Below are positions 1-6,479 of a stretch of 9,174 bases of DNA, in pieces; positions within the stretch are counted from its first letter, which is position 1; each line of letters starts with the position of its first letter. Source of the DNA: an uncultured Bacteroides sp. (GTDB taxonomy: Bacteria > Bacteroidota > Bacteroidia > Bacteroidales > Bacteroidaceae); assembly GCA_900551645.1 (NCBI GenBank), contig URWP01000100.1:1-9174 (forward strand), in the 5' to 3' direction. The position numbers and the translations under genes were made by a program. The notes below the pieces were generated by a model, which did no database searches, was not told where the DNA came from, and saw only the letters and a list, made by a program, of their open reading frames with translations.

Positions 1-55
1 TCAAATTTCAAATTATAAGTTCACATTTTCAAAAAATGAGTTTTGACACACCCTC
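1..55. mobile_element. Probable end of an insertion sequence abutting susC
   Basis: These 55 bases are about 27% GC, clearly more AT-rich than the genes that follow. In the SusC frame they give a stop (TGA at 44-46) and no SusC-like residues. Recognisable SusC homology (NPDLKWE) starts directly afterwards, at 56. The last bases, read outward from susC on the minus strand, are GAGGGTGTGTCAAAACTC, which looks like a transposon terminal inverted repeat. A 6-bp hairpin (CATTTT 24-29, AAAATG 33-38) lies just inside and could be the tail of a transposase gene's terminator. I infer an IS end; from memory similar ends occur on DDE-type elements of Bacteroidota, possibly IS1182-like, but I cannot assign a family. 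No transposase residues, second end or target duplication are visible. An assembly overlap at a repeated element is an alternative. Confidence 0.5.
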
Positions 56-1090
56 AATCCAGACCTGAAATGGGAGGAATCAGAACAGTATGACTTAGGT
101 ATTGACTTCGGATTTTTCAACAATGCGTTGACATTTACTGCCGACTACTACAAGAAAATCACAAACGGAATGTTGATGGAAATGAATATCCCATCGTATG
201 TAGGTGAATCCAAACCTATCGGTAACGTAGGAAAAATGGAAAACAGCGGTATCGAAATGGAAGCATCCTATAAATTCAATGTAGGCGATTTCAATTTCCG
301 TGTGGGTGGTAACCTGACTTACCTGCACAACAAACTGATAGAATACGGTAATGATTCTGGGTGGGCTAATCTCGACTCTTTCCAAGGAACAGGAACCATC
401 AGCCGTGCTGAAAACGGAAAACCATTCCCATTCTTCTACGGCTACAAAACAGCCGGTGTCTTCCAGAACATGGATGAGGTAAATGCCTATACAAATGCAG
501 AGGGTGGATTGATTCAGCCGAATGCCGTACCGGGCGACGTTCGTTTTGTCGATGTAAACGGTGACGGACAGATTACGACCGACGACCGTACAGACATCGG
601 TAAAGGTATGCCAGACTGGACATTTGGTTTCAATGTAAATGCCAGCTGGAAAAACTTCGATTTCAGCATGATGTGGCAAGGAACCATCGGTAATGACATT
701 TATGATGCTACCCGCCGTACTGATATTTCAGCTACCAACCTTCCGTCATGGATGCTGGGCCGTTGGACCGGTGAAGGAACATCCAACCGCATTCCACGCT
801 TTGTACGCGGTGACAATGTCAACTGGCAGTCTTCCGACTTGTATGTTTACGACGGCAGTTATCTCCGCCTGAAAAATATCCAGTTGGGATATACCTTGCC
901 CAAACACCTGACACAGAAAGTATTCATTTCTTCCTTGCGTGTTTATGTAGCAGCTGAAAACCTGCTGACTTTCACCAAATACCATGGTTTCGATCCTGAA
1001 ATTTCATCTGGAGGTACCTCACTGGGTATCGATTACGGTGTATACCCGCAGGCAAGAACCTGGACAATCGGTGCAAACCTTTCATTCTAA
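56..1090 (+). pseudogene. SusC-like TonB-dependent outer-membrane transporter, C-terminal fragment
   Basis: This is the C-terminal part of a SusC/RagA-type transporter, the 22-strand outer-membrane barrel that imports oligosaccharides with TonB energy under a SusD lid. The open frame runs from about 50 and encodes about 345 residues, roughly a third of a usual ~1000-residue SusC. It begins with the family block NPDLKWEESEQYDLGIDFG, continues through VNGDGQITTDDRTDIGKG and SYLRLKNIQLGYTLP, and ends in the last barrel strand WTIGANLSF with the expected terminal phenylalanine. Plug, TonB box and signal peptide are absent because the frame meets a stop at 44-46 inside foreign-looking sequence. 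The TTG at 128 lies within a conserved barrel region and is not a credible start. The fragment cannot make a working transporter alone. SusD follows after 19 bp, as expected. The family call is very secure; the pseudogene status depends on the left junction being real. Confidence 0.85.
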
Positions 1091-1109
1091 CCCTTAAACA
1101 TAACAATTT

Positions 1110-2627
1110 ATGAAAAGATATAAACATATTGCAGCAAGCTTGATGGCAACTGCTTTTTTAGCGACAGGATGTTCAGATTCATTTCTGGAAGTAACCTCTC
1201 CTACCCAAGAATTCATTGATACCTATTATACAACCGATGCTCATATACAAGAAGCTGTAGTCGCCGCATACGACCCGCTGCACTGGACAGACTGGGGCAT
1301 GAACGAATACAATCCCGTAACACTGATGAGTGACATCATGGCCGATGACCTCTGGATTGGTGGTCAGGACCGGACAGACAATCAAGCCTGGCATCTGATG
1401 ATGAACTTTGAAGCTATTCCTACCAATGTAATCAAAGGACTCTGGTCGGTAGCCTACAGTGGCGTAAAACGCAGCAATGACGTACTTACCTATCTGGAAT
1501 GGGCCGGTGAAAACGTAACGACAGAAAACCGTGCATATTATACAGCCCAAGTACTGACCCTACGTGCCCTCTACTACAACTGGTTGTGGAAATTCTGGGG
1601 AAACATTCCTTATTACGATGTCAATCTGACAGCTCCTTACCTGGCAGAACAATTGCCGGCAGACCAGATTTATGAAAAAATAATAGCCGACCTGGACAAT
1701 GTCATATCCATGAATGTATTGCCAATGCGTGAAACTTCTGAAAATTACGGCCGCATCACAAAAGCTATGGTCTACATGTTATATACTGAGGTTGTAATGT
1801 ATCAGAACGATGAAAGCCGTTATGGCAAAGCCCTCCAATACATGCAGGAAATCATCAACAGTGGAGAATATGACCTGGTAGATGATTATGCAAGCATCTT
1901 CAAGGAATCCGGAGAATGGAACAAAGAATCCATTTTCGAAGTGAACTATACCGACGACAACGCCGTACGTTCCTGGAGCGCTCCGTTGACTGCGGGCGGC
2001 ACTGTACTTCCTACTCTTATCAGTCCGCACACTTGGCCGGACGGTACTGACGGTCACGACCAGGGATGGGGATTCTGCCCGGTACGCCTTGAGACTTATG
2101 AACGCTATGCCAACAATGATACCCGTCGTGACGCTACATGCTGGAATGCCGGAGCTTTAGGTGTAGATTACAACAAACGTTACCAGGATACAGGACTGTT
2201 CCTCGAAAAATATGCAGCACTGACAGGCAACAACAAAGACCAGAAAGCCGATGCCCAACTGAACTGGAACAACAACCTGCGTATCTACCGGTTCTCTGAA
2301 ACATTGCTGAACGCAGCCGAACTGATTGCCCGTGGAGCCGGTTCCGGAGACGCCAGACTGTATCTGAACAAAGTACGTAAACGTGCCGGACTGGTAACAG
2401 AGCTTGAACCGACCATTGATAACATTATCGAGGAACGTCACCTGGAATTCGTAGGCGAAGGTAAACGCTACTGGGACCTTATCCGTACAGGTAAAGCCAG
2501 CACTGTACTGGTGCCAGACGAATATGGGTACCGTACCAATACCTGGACCGAAAACAAAAAATACCTGCCGATTCCTCAAAGTGAAATCGATGCAGCACAA
2601 GGTACCTTGACTCAAAACAATTACTAA
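1110..2627 (+). CDS. SusD/RagB family surface glycan-binding lipoprotein
   Basis: This is the outer-membrane lipoprotein that caps the SusC barrel and delivers bound oligosaccharide to it. The 505 residues begin with a basic, hydrophobic signal peptide and lipobox FLATGC, so Cys21 is the lipidated N-terminus; the following SDSFLE has the acidic character seen at surface-exported Bacteroides lipoproteins. SusD hallmarks follow: TPR-like helices in the N-terminal half, RIYRFSETLLNAAE at 391-404, the conserved EERHLEFVGEGKRYWDLIR block at 441-459, and the closing YLPIPQSEID near 485-494. The length is normal and the frame is intact. It lies 19 bp after the SusC remnant and 19 bp before the glycan-binding protein, so it is cotranscribed. 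Glycan specificity cannot be read from the sequence; beta-1,3-glucan is inferred from the neighbouring enzymes. Without an intact SusC partner it could bind but not import. Confidence 0.95.
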   Translation: MKRYKHIAASLMATAFLATGCSDSFLEVTSPTQEFIDTYYTTDAHIQEAVVAAYDPLHWTDWGMNEYNPVTLMSDIMADDLWIGGQDRTDNQAWHLMMNFEAIPTNVIKGLWSVAYSGVKRSNDVLTYLEWAGENVTTENRAYYTAQVLTLRALYYNWLWKFWGNIPYYDVNLTAPYLAEQLPADQIYEKIIADLDNVISMNVLPMRETSENYGRITKAMVYMLYTEVVMYQNDESRYGKALQYMQEIINSGEYDLVDDYASIFKESGEWNKESIFEVNYTDDNAVRSWSAPLTAGGTVLPTLISPHTWPDGTDGHDQGWGFCPVRLETYERYANNDTRRDATCWNAGALGVDYNKRYQDTGLFLEKYAALTGNNKDQKADAQLNWNNNLRIYRFSETLLNAAELIARGAGSGDARLYLNKVRKRAGLVTELEPTIDNIIEERHLEFVGEGKRYWDLIRTGKASTVLVPDEYGYRTNTWTENKKYLPIPQSEIDAAQGTLTQNNY

Positions 2628-2646
2628 TCATTAAACTGCTAAGATC

Positions 2647-4008
2647 ATGAAAAAGATATATCATCACATCGGGTGTGTAGCACTGGCATTTGCTTTGACT
2701 TATGGCATCAGTGCCTGTTCACCGGAAGAATTTGCAGCACCCAACGAAGCGGGAATTCCTGTTGTGTCTGACTATGAAGACGGTATCCGGATTGAAGTAA
2801 ACCAGGAAACCAACTATGTGACTTTCTCTTTCGAGGGAGAAGGAGTCATGCCCGTCTGGATTATCGACGGTCAATATTCCACATCATTCTCCGTTACAAA
2901 ATATTACCGAAAAGCCGGTGATTATACAGTTGATATCAAATTCACCAACGCCAATGGCATGAGTGACGGTACCATTACCAAGACATTCCACATCGACAAG
3001 ACCATCATGAACGGGTTTGCCGGATTCAAGTATGACACTGAATTCAATCTGTGGAAGAATGCTACCATCGGTACACCAACCTTCTATTATGCTCCGGGAT
3101 GGACACAGATAGCCGACCCGGCCTATAAGGCAGAAGGTACAGGATATAAGGTAACTCTTCCGGAAGCCACTACAGAAACCTGGCAGGCACAAATGATGTT
3201 ACCGACAAACATTTCGACTGAAGCCTCGAAACATTATGACTTCTCAACTATTCTGACTTCAACGACAGACCATCCGCATGTCATGGTAAAACTGGTAGAC
3301 AGTACAGACGACAATATATTCTACTTCGCGCAGACCATAGCTCTGACAGCCAACGAACCTGTCTGCCTCTGGAAAAGCGATATGGAAGGTCTCGACATCG
3401 CCAACCTGAAACTCGTTGTCGATTTCGGAGGTAATGCAGCCAATACAGAAGTGACTTTTGAAGACATCGTCTTTAAAGACCATGCAAACGATGACGGCAC
3501 CATCGTTCCTTCAGACGAGCAGGTACCGGAACCGAACTGGAGTGCGGTAGACAGTGCAGATAATCTGTGGAACGGTACCGCCTATACCAATACCTTCTAT
3601 TATGCACCAGGATGGAGTCAGATTGCCGACCCGACATTCACACAGGAAGGTACTCAGTATACATTGAATTTCCCGGAAGGAACTGCCGAGCAATGGCAAA
3701 ACCAGGTGACTTTCCTTACAGAAAATCTGACTACCACAACTGCTGAAAGCTACGATTTCCGTGTCAGCCTGAAAGCTACCCAAAACATTACCGGAGTCAC
3801 AGTAAAACTGGCACAGACAGACGATGACAATGTATTCCTCTTTATGGAACGCTATGACCTGGCTGCCAACGAAGAATATATCGTTAAAGTCATCAATGTA
3901 GAAGGAATCGACATCAATCCGGCCAAGCTCATATTTGACTTCGGCGGGAATCCGGCAGGAACTGAGGTTGTTATCAAGGACATCATCCTTCAAACCCATA
4001 AAGACTAA
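2647..4008 (+). CDS. Surface glycan-binding lipoprotein, PKD-like domain plus two tandem CBM-like domains
   Basis: This protein probably captures beta-glucan at the cell surface (SGBP-B or SusE/F position in a PUL). The 453 residues start with a signal peptide and lipobox ISAC (lipidated Cys24), followed by SPEEF, an acidic signature fitting surface export. Residues about 38-118 form a PKD/Ig-like spacer (VTFSFEGEG, GDYTVDIKFTNANG). Two homologous domains of about 155 residues follow, at about 123-278 and 298-450, each with the landmarks NLW, FYYAPGW.QIADP, W-Q-Q (179/350), VKL, and DFGGN. The conserved Trp152/Trp323 and neighbouring tyrosines are plausible stacking residues for glucose rings; that is inference. 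No catalytic motif is evident. I recall the B. uniformis beta-1,3-glucan locus having a binding protein with PKD and two CBM-like domains, which fits. It starts 19 bp after susD and ends 2 bp before the GH16 gene. The binding role is well supported by context; ligand specificity is inferred. Confidence 0.85.
   Translation: MKKIYHHIGCVALAFALTYGISACSPEEFAAPNEAGIPVVSDYEDGIRIEVNQETNYVTFSFEGEGVMPVWIIDGQYSTSFSVTKYYRKAGDYTVDIKFTNANGMSDGTITKTFHIDKTIMNGFAGFKYDTEFNLWKNATIGTPTFYYAPGWTQIADPAYKAEGTGYKVTLPEATTETWQAQMMLPTNISTEASKHYDFSTILTSTTDHPHVMVKLVDSTDDNIFYFAQTIALTANEPVCLWKSDMEGLDIANLKLVVDFGGNAANTEVTFEDIVFKDHANDDGTIVPSDEQVPEPNWSAVDSADNLWNGTAYTNTFYYAPGWSQIADPTFTQEGTQYTLNFPEGTAEQWQNQVTFLTENLTTTTAESYDFRVSLKATQNITGVTVKLAQTDDDNVFLFMERYDLAANEEYIVKVINVEGIDINPAKLIFDFGGNPAGTEVVIKDIILQTHKD
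3013..3480 (+). repeat. First copy of tandem CBM-like domain
   Basis: Codes for residues about 123-278 of the glycan-binding lipoprotein. It is homologous to 3538-3996, with a near-constant offset of 171-172 residues between matching landmarks (FYYAPGW at 146 and 317; DFGGN at 259 and 431). Most of the two copies differ freely, but 3082-3120 matches 3595-3633 at 34 of 39 bases. Confidence 0.8.
3538..3996 (+). repeat. Second copy of tandem CBM-like domain
   Basis: Codes for residues about 298-450 and ends just before the stop codon. It shares the aromatic landmarks of the first copy: Trp308 (NLW), the FYYAPGW block at 317-323, and Trp350 in the W-Q-N-Q motif. An acidic, proline-containing linker (about residues 279-297) separates the copies. 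The duplication arose within the gene, or by duplication of a CBM-like module in an ancestor. Confidence 0.8.
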
Positions 4009-4010
4009 GT

Positions 4011-5114
4011 ATGTACACGAGAAAACATGTACAAAATCCGTTGTGGCTACTGTTCTGGTGGATTATTTTCACCAGCTGTAGCTCCAACGACGGAGAACCT
4101 ACAGCCGAATCTTCCGATATCGAAGTCTCTCCAACCCAACTGACACTATCCTACGAGGGAGAATCCGTTACTCTTCACGTAAAATCCGGACAAGACTGGA
4201 CAGCTTTCAGTAACAACGATTGGATAGACTGCCGGGTACAAATGAATGACGGCCTCGTAAAAGTTTCAGCCTCTGCCAATACGAACTACCAATCCCGCAA
4301 AGGAATGGTAGTAGTGAAATCCGGCACAACCCGAATATCTGTTCCGGTTAGTCAAGAAGCCAAACCGGAAATAACCGATCCAGATATTGCTGTTCCTGAT
4401 GGCTACAGACTGGTATGGAATGACGAATTCAACAAAGGGAATGAACCGGACATGACAAACTGGTACTACGAAACAGGAGGAAACGGATGGGGTAACAATG
4501 AACTGCAGACGTACGTAGCCGGTAACCAGAACGGTGAGCGACTGGCCTCCGTAGCCAACGGTATACTGACCATTACAGCCAAGAAAATAGGAGAAACAGT
4601 ATATTCCATCCGGATGAATACCACTGAAAGCTGGAAATACGGTTATTTCGAGGCTCGTATGAGACTTCCGCAAGGCAAAGGTACCTGGCCCGCGTTCTGG
4701 ATGTTGCCTAAAGACTTTATTGCCTGGCCGGATGACGGAGAGATCGATATTATGGAAGAAGTGGGTTACGACCCGAATGTTGTAGTTTCTACCATCCATT
4801 GCAAAGCTTATAACCATAGTATCGGAACTCAGAAAACAGATAATGTACTGGTACCGACTGCACAGACCGATTTCCACATTTATGCACTGGAATGGACTGA
4901 AGATTTCATCCGTACTTATGTAGACGGAAAAGAAATCTTCTACTTTGCGAATGACAAGACAGGCAACAAAAACACCTGGCCATTCAATATACCGTTCTAT
5001 CTGAAACTCAATCTGGCATGGGGAGGGAACTGGGGAGGTGCTCAAGGAACAGACGAATCTGTATTACCGGCCCGATATGAGATTGATTATGTACGTGTAT
5101 TCCAAAAGAAATAA
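4011..5114 (+). CDS. GH16 endo-beta-glucanase lipoprotein with N-terminal BACON domain
   Basis: This is a retaining endo-glucanase that should cut internal beta-1,3 (laminarin) or mixed-linkage beta-1,3-1,4 bonds at the cell surface. The 367 residues begin with a short signal peptide and lipobox FTSC (Cys23), followed by SSNDGE, whose acidic residues suggest surface display. Residues about 36-117 form a BACON-type beta-sandwich (LTLSYEGESVTLHV, WI at 71-72, SRKGMVVV, VPVSQEA). The catalytic GH16 jelly-roll runs from about 130 to 367. It starts with LVWNDEF, then W-Y-Y and NNELQTY, and carries the signature GEIDIMEE at 243-250. By family rule Glu244 is the nucleophile, Asp246 the assisting acid and Glu249 the acid/base. 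The extra Met in EIDIME is the beta-bulge form typical of laminarinases and lichenases rather than kappa-carrageenases. It starts 2 bp after the previous stop, so translational coupling is likely. Linkage preference is not decided by sequence; laminarin is favoured by the GH158 and GH3 neighbours. Confidence 0.92.
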   Translation: MYTRKHVQNPLWLLFWWIIFTSCSSNDGEPTAESSDIEVSPTQLTLSYEGESVTLHVKSGQDWTAFSNNDWIDCRVQMNDGLVKVSASANTNYQSRKGMVVVKSGTTRISVPVSQEAKPEITDPDIAVPDGYRLVWNDEFNKGNEPDMTNWYYETGGNGWGNNELQTYVAGNQNGERLASVANGILTITAKKIGETVYSIRMNTTESWKYGYFEARMRLPQGKGTWPAFWMLPKDFIAWPDDGEIDIMEEVGYDPNVVVSTIHCKAYNHSIGTQKTDNVLVPTAQTDFHIYALEWTEDFIRTYVDGKEIFYFANDKTGNKNTWPFNIPFYLKLNLAWGGNWGGAQGTDESVLPARYEIDYVRVFQKK

Positions 5115-5129
5115 CTAAAAGCAAGTACA

Positions 5130-6416
5130 ATGAAAAAGATTTGGTTTACGCTATTCACCCTGTTAGTAATCTTGACAGGATGTACTTCGCAGGAAGGAAT
5201 CACTATCAAACACTCCTCTGAAGGTTACAAACTGTTCATTAACGGAAAAGAGACCTATATTAAAGGAGTGGGAGGAACATCCAGACTGGACATTGCCCGC
5301 AAAAATGGAGCAAATGCATTCCGGACCTGGGGAGGAAGTACCGATGAAATCAGACAGATACTGGCTTTAGCCGAACAGAACAGCATGTATGTAATGCAAG
5401 GTATCGACCTGACCAAAGATTCTTTACTCTATTTCGATGAGACCTACAAGGAAAACAAACGGAATGAAGTACGTATGTTGGCCGAGACTTTCAAGGACAG
5501 TCCTCATCTACTGGCCTGGGGAGTCGGAAATGAAATCGAACTGGGAAATGCAGATATAAAAGAAGCATGGTGCTTTCTGGAAGAACTGGTACAGATTATC
5601 CAATCGGTAGACAAGCGCCATCTGGTAGCAACTGTCATTTCGTACAATCCTTCGGCTTTGGATTCTATCGCCAAATACGTTCCCTCGCTGGACTATGTAG
5701 GAATCAATGTATACGGACCAATGGACAAAGTAGCCGATGCGGTAAACGCATCCTCCTACCAAGGCCCTATCATGATTACAGAATGGGGACCTACCGGTTG
5801 GTGGGAAACTCCTGCTACCGAATGGAAAGCACCGATAGAACAGACCAGCGAAGAAAAAAGGCAGGTATACGAGGAGCGCTACACCCAGTTTATTCAGAAA
5901 AACCCGCGTTGCCTTGGTTCTTTTGTTTTTTTGTGGGGACAAAAGGAGGAACGGACACCTACATGGTTCAGCATGTTCGTTGAAGATAAGGTAGAAGGAC
6001 TTCCACTATCCGGAGAAAAAACACCGATGGTAGAAGCCATGCAACGGGTATGGACAGGGAAAGAGCCGGAACAGACAGCCCCTGTAATCCGGAAAAGTCT
6101 CACCATCAACCAAAAGCAAGCCACAGAAAATGTCAGTATCAAAGCAGGCAACCCATTTACAGCCCAAGTGGATGCAACAGACAAAGAAGAAGATAAACTG
6201 ACATATGTATGGGAAATCCTGAAAGAAGCCACTGAACTCGGATTCGGCGGTTCCTACGAACCGCGTCCAGAACGGATAGGAAAGGTAAGTGTTACCGAAA
6301 CAAATGAATACGAAAGCAGCATCGAAACACCGGGACAATACAGACTGTATGTATATGTAACAGACTCTACCGGCTTCGTCTCTACAACCAACATTCCTTT
6401 CCAGATTACCGAATAG
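5130..6416 (+). CDS. GH158-like endo-beta-1,3-glucanase lipoprotein with C-terminal Ig/PKD-like domain
   Basis: This is a probable endo-beta-1,3-glucanase that complements GH16 on laminarin-like chains. The 428 residues have a signal peptide with lipobox ILTGC (Cys18). The catalytic (beta/alpha)8 barrel spans about 25-310: GVGGTSRLDIARKNGANAFR, then LLAWGVGNEIEL with Glu135 at a strand-4 acid/base position, GINVYGP, MITEWGP with Glu218 at the strand-7 nucleophile position, and FLWGQK. The N-E and T-E-W-G motifs are those of clan GH-A. From memory, the characterised B. uniformis GH158 enzyme uses a Glu pair also 83 residues apart. An Ig/PKD-like beta-sandwich (about 317-428, DKEEDKLTYVWEI) closes the protein. 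Only one acidic residue follows the lipid cysteine closely (TSQEG), so surface placement is less certain than for GH16. It lies 15 bp after GH16. Automated pipelines may label it only as a GH2-like TIM-barrel protein. GH158 assignment is likely, not proven. Confidence 0.78.
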   Translation: MKKIWFTLFTLLVILTGCTSQEGITIKHSSEGYKLFINGKETYIKGVGGTSRLDIARKNGANAFRTWGGSTDEIRQILALAEQNSMYVMQGIDLTKDSLLYFDETYKENKRNEVRMLAETFKDSPHLLAWGVGNEIELGNADIKEAWCFLEELVQIIQSVDKRHLVATVISYNPSALDSIAKYVPSLDYVGINVYGPMDKVADAVNASSYQGPIMITEWGPTGWWETPATEWKAPIEQTSEEKRQVYEERYTQFIQKNPRCLGSFVFLWGQKEERTPTWFSMFVEDKVEGLPLSGEKTPMVEAMQRVWTGKEPEQTAPVIRKSLTINQKQATENVSIKAGNPFTAQVDATDKEEDKLTYVWEILKEATELGFGGSYEPRPERIGKVSVTETNEYESSIETPGQYRLYVYVTDSTGFVSTTNIPFQITE

Positions 6417-6479
6417 CAAGACTCAGGAAAAAGAAAATAATGAAAAAATACTCATAACTGACAGATTTAAGAAAATATC

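Noticed and set aside
128..1090. SusC fragment as a complete gene starting at TTG 128
   Set aside because: SusC homology continues upstream to about 56 and the codon lies inside a conserved barrel region, so it is not a natural start.
2647..4008. Glycan-binding protein as a further glycoside hydrolase
   Set aside because: Its domains are beta-sandwich repeats with conserved aromatics but no paired catalytic acidic motif of a known family.
4266..5045. Long minus-strand frame (259 codons) opposite GH16
   Set aside because: It is antisense to the GH16 catalytic domain with no family-like residues; low stop density on the opposite strand explains it.
5567..5983. Plus-strand 138-codon frame inside the GH158 gene
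   Set aside because: It overlaps the catalytic core in another frame, begins mid-gene and has no recognisable domain; the GH158 frame carries the conserved motifs.
6440..6457. Five-codon frame MKKYS before the GH3 gene as a leader peptide
   Set aside because: It is too short and has no attenuator hairpin or codon pattern; A-rich sequence before genes is normal in this group.
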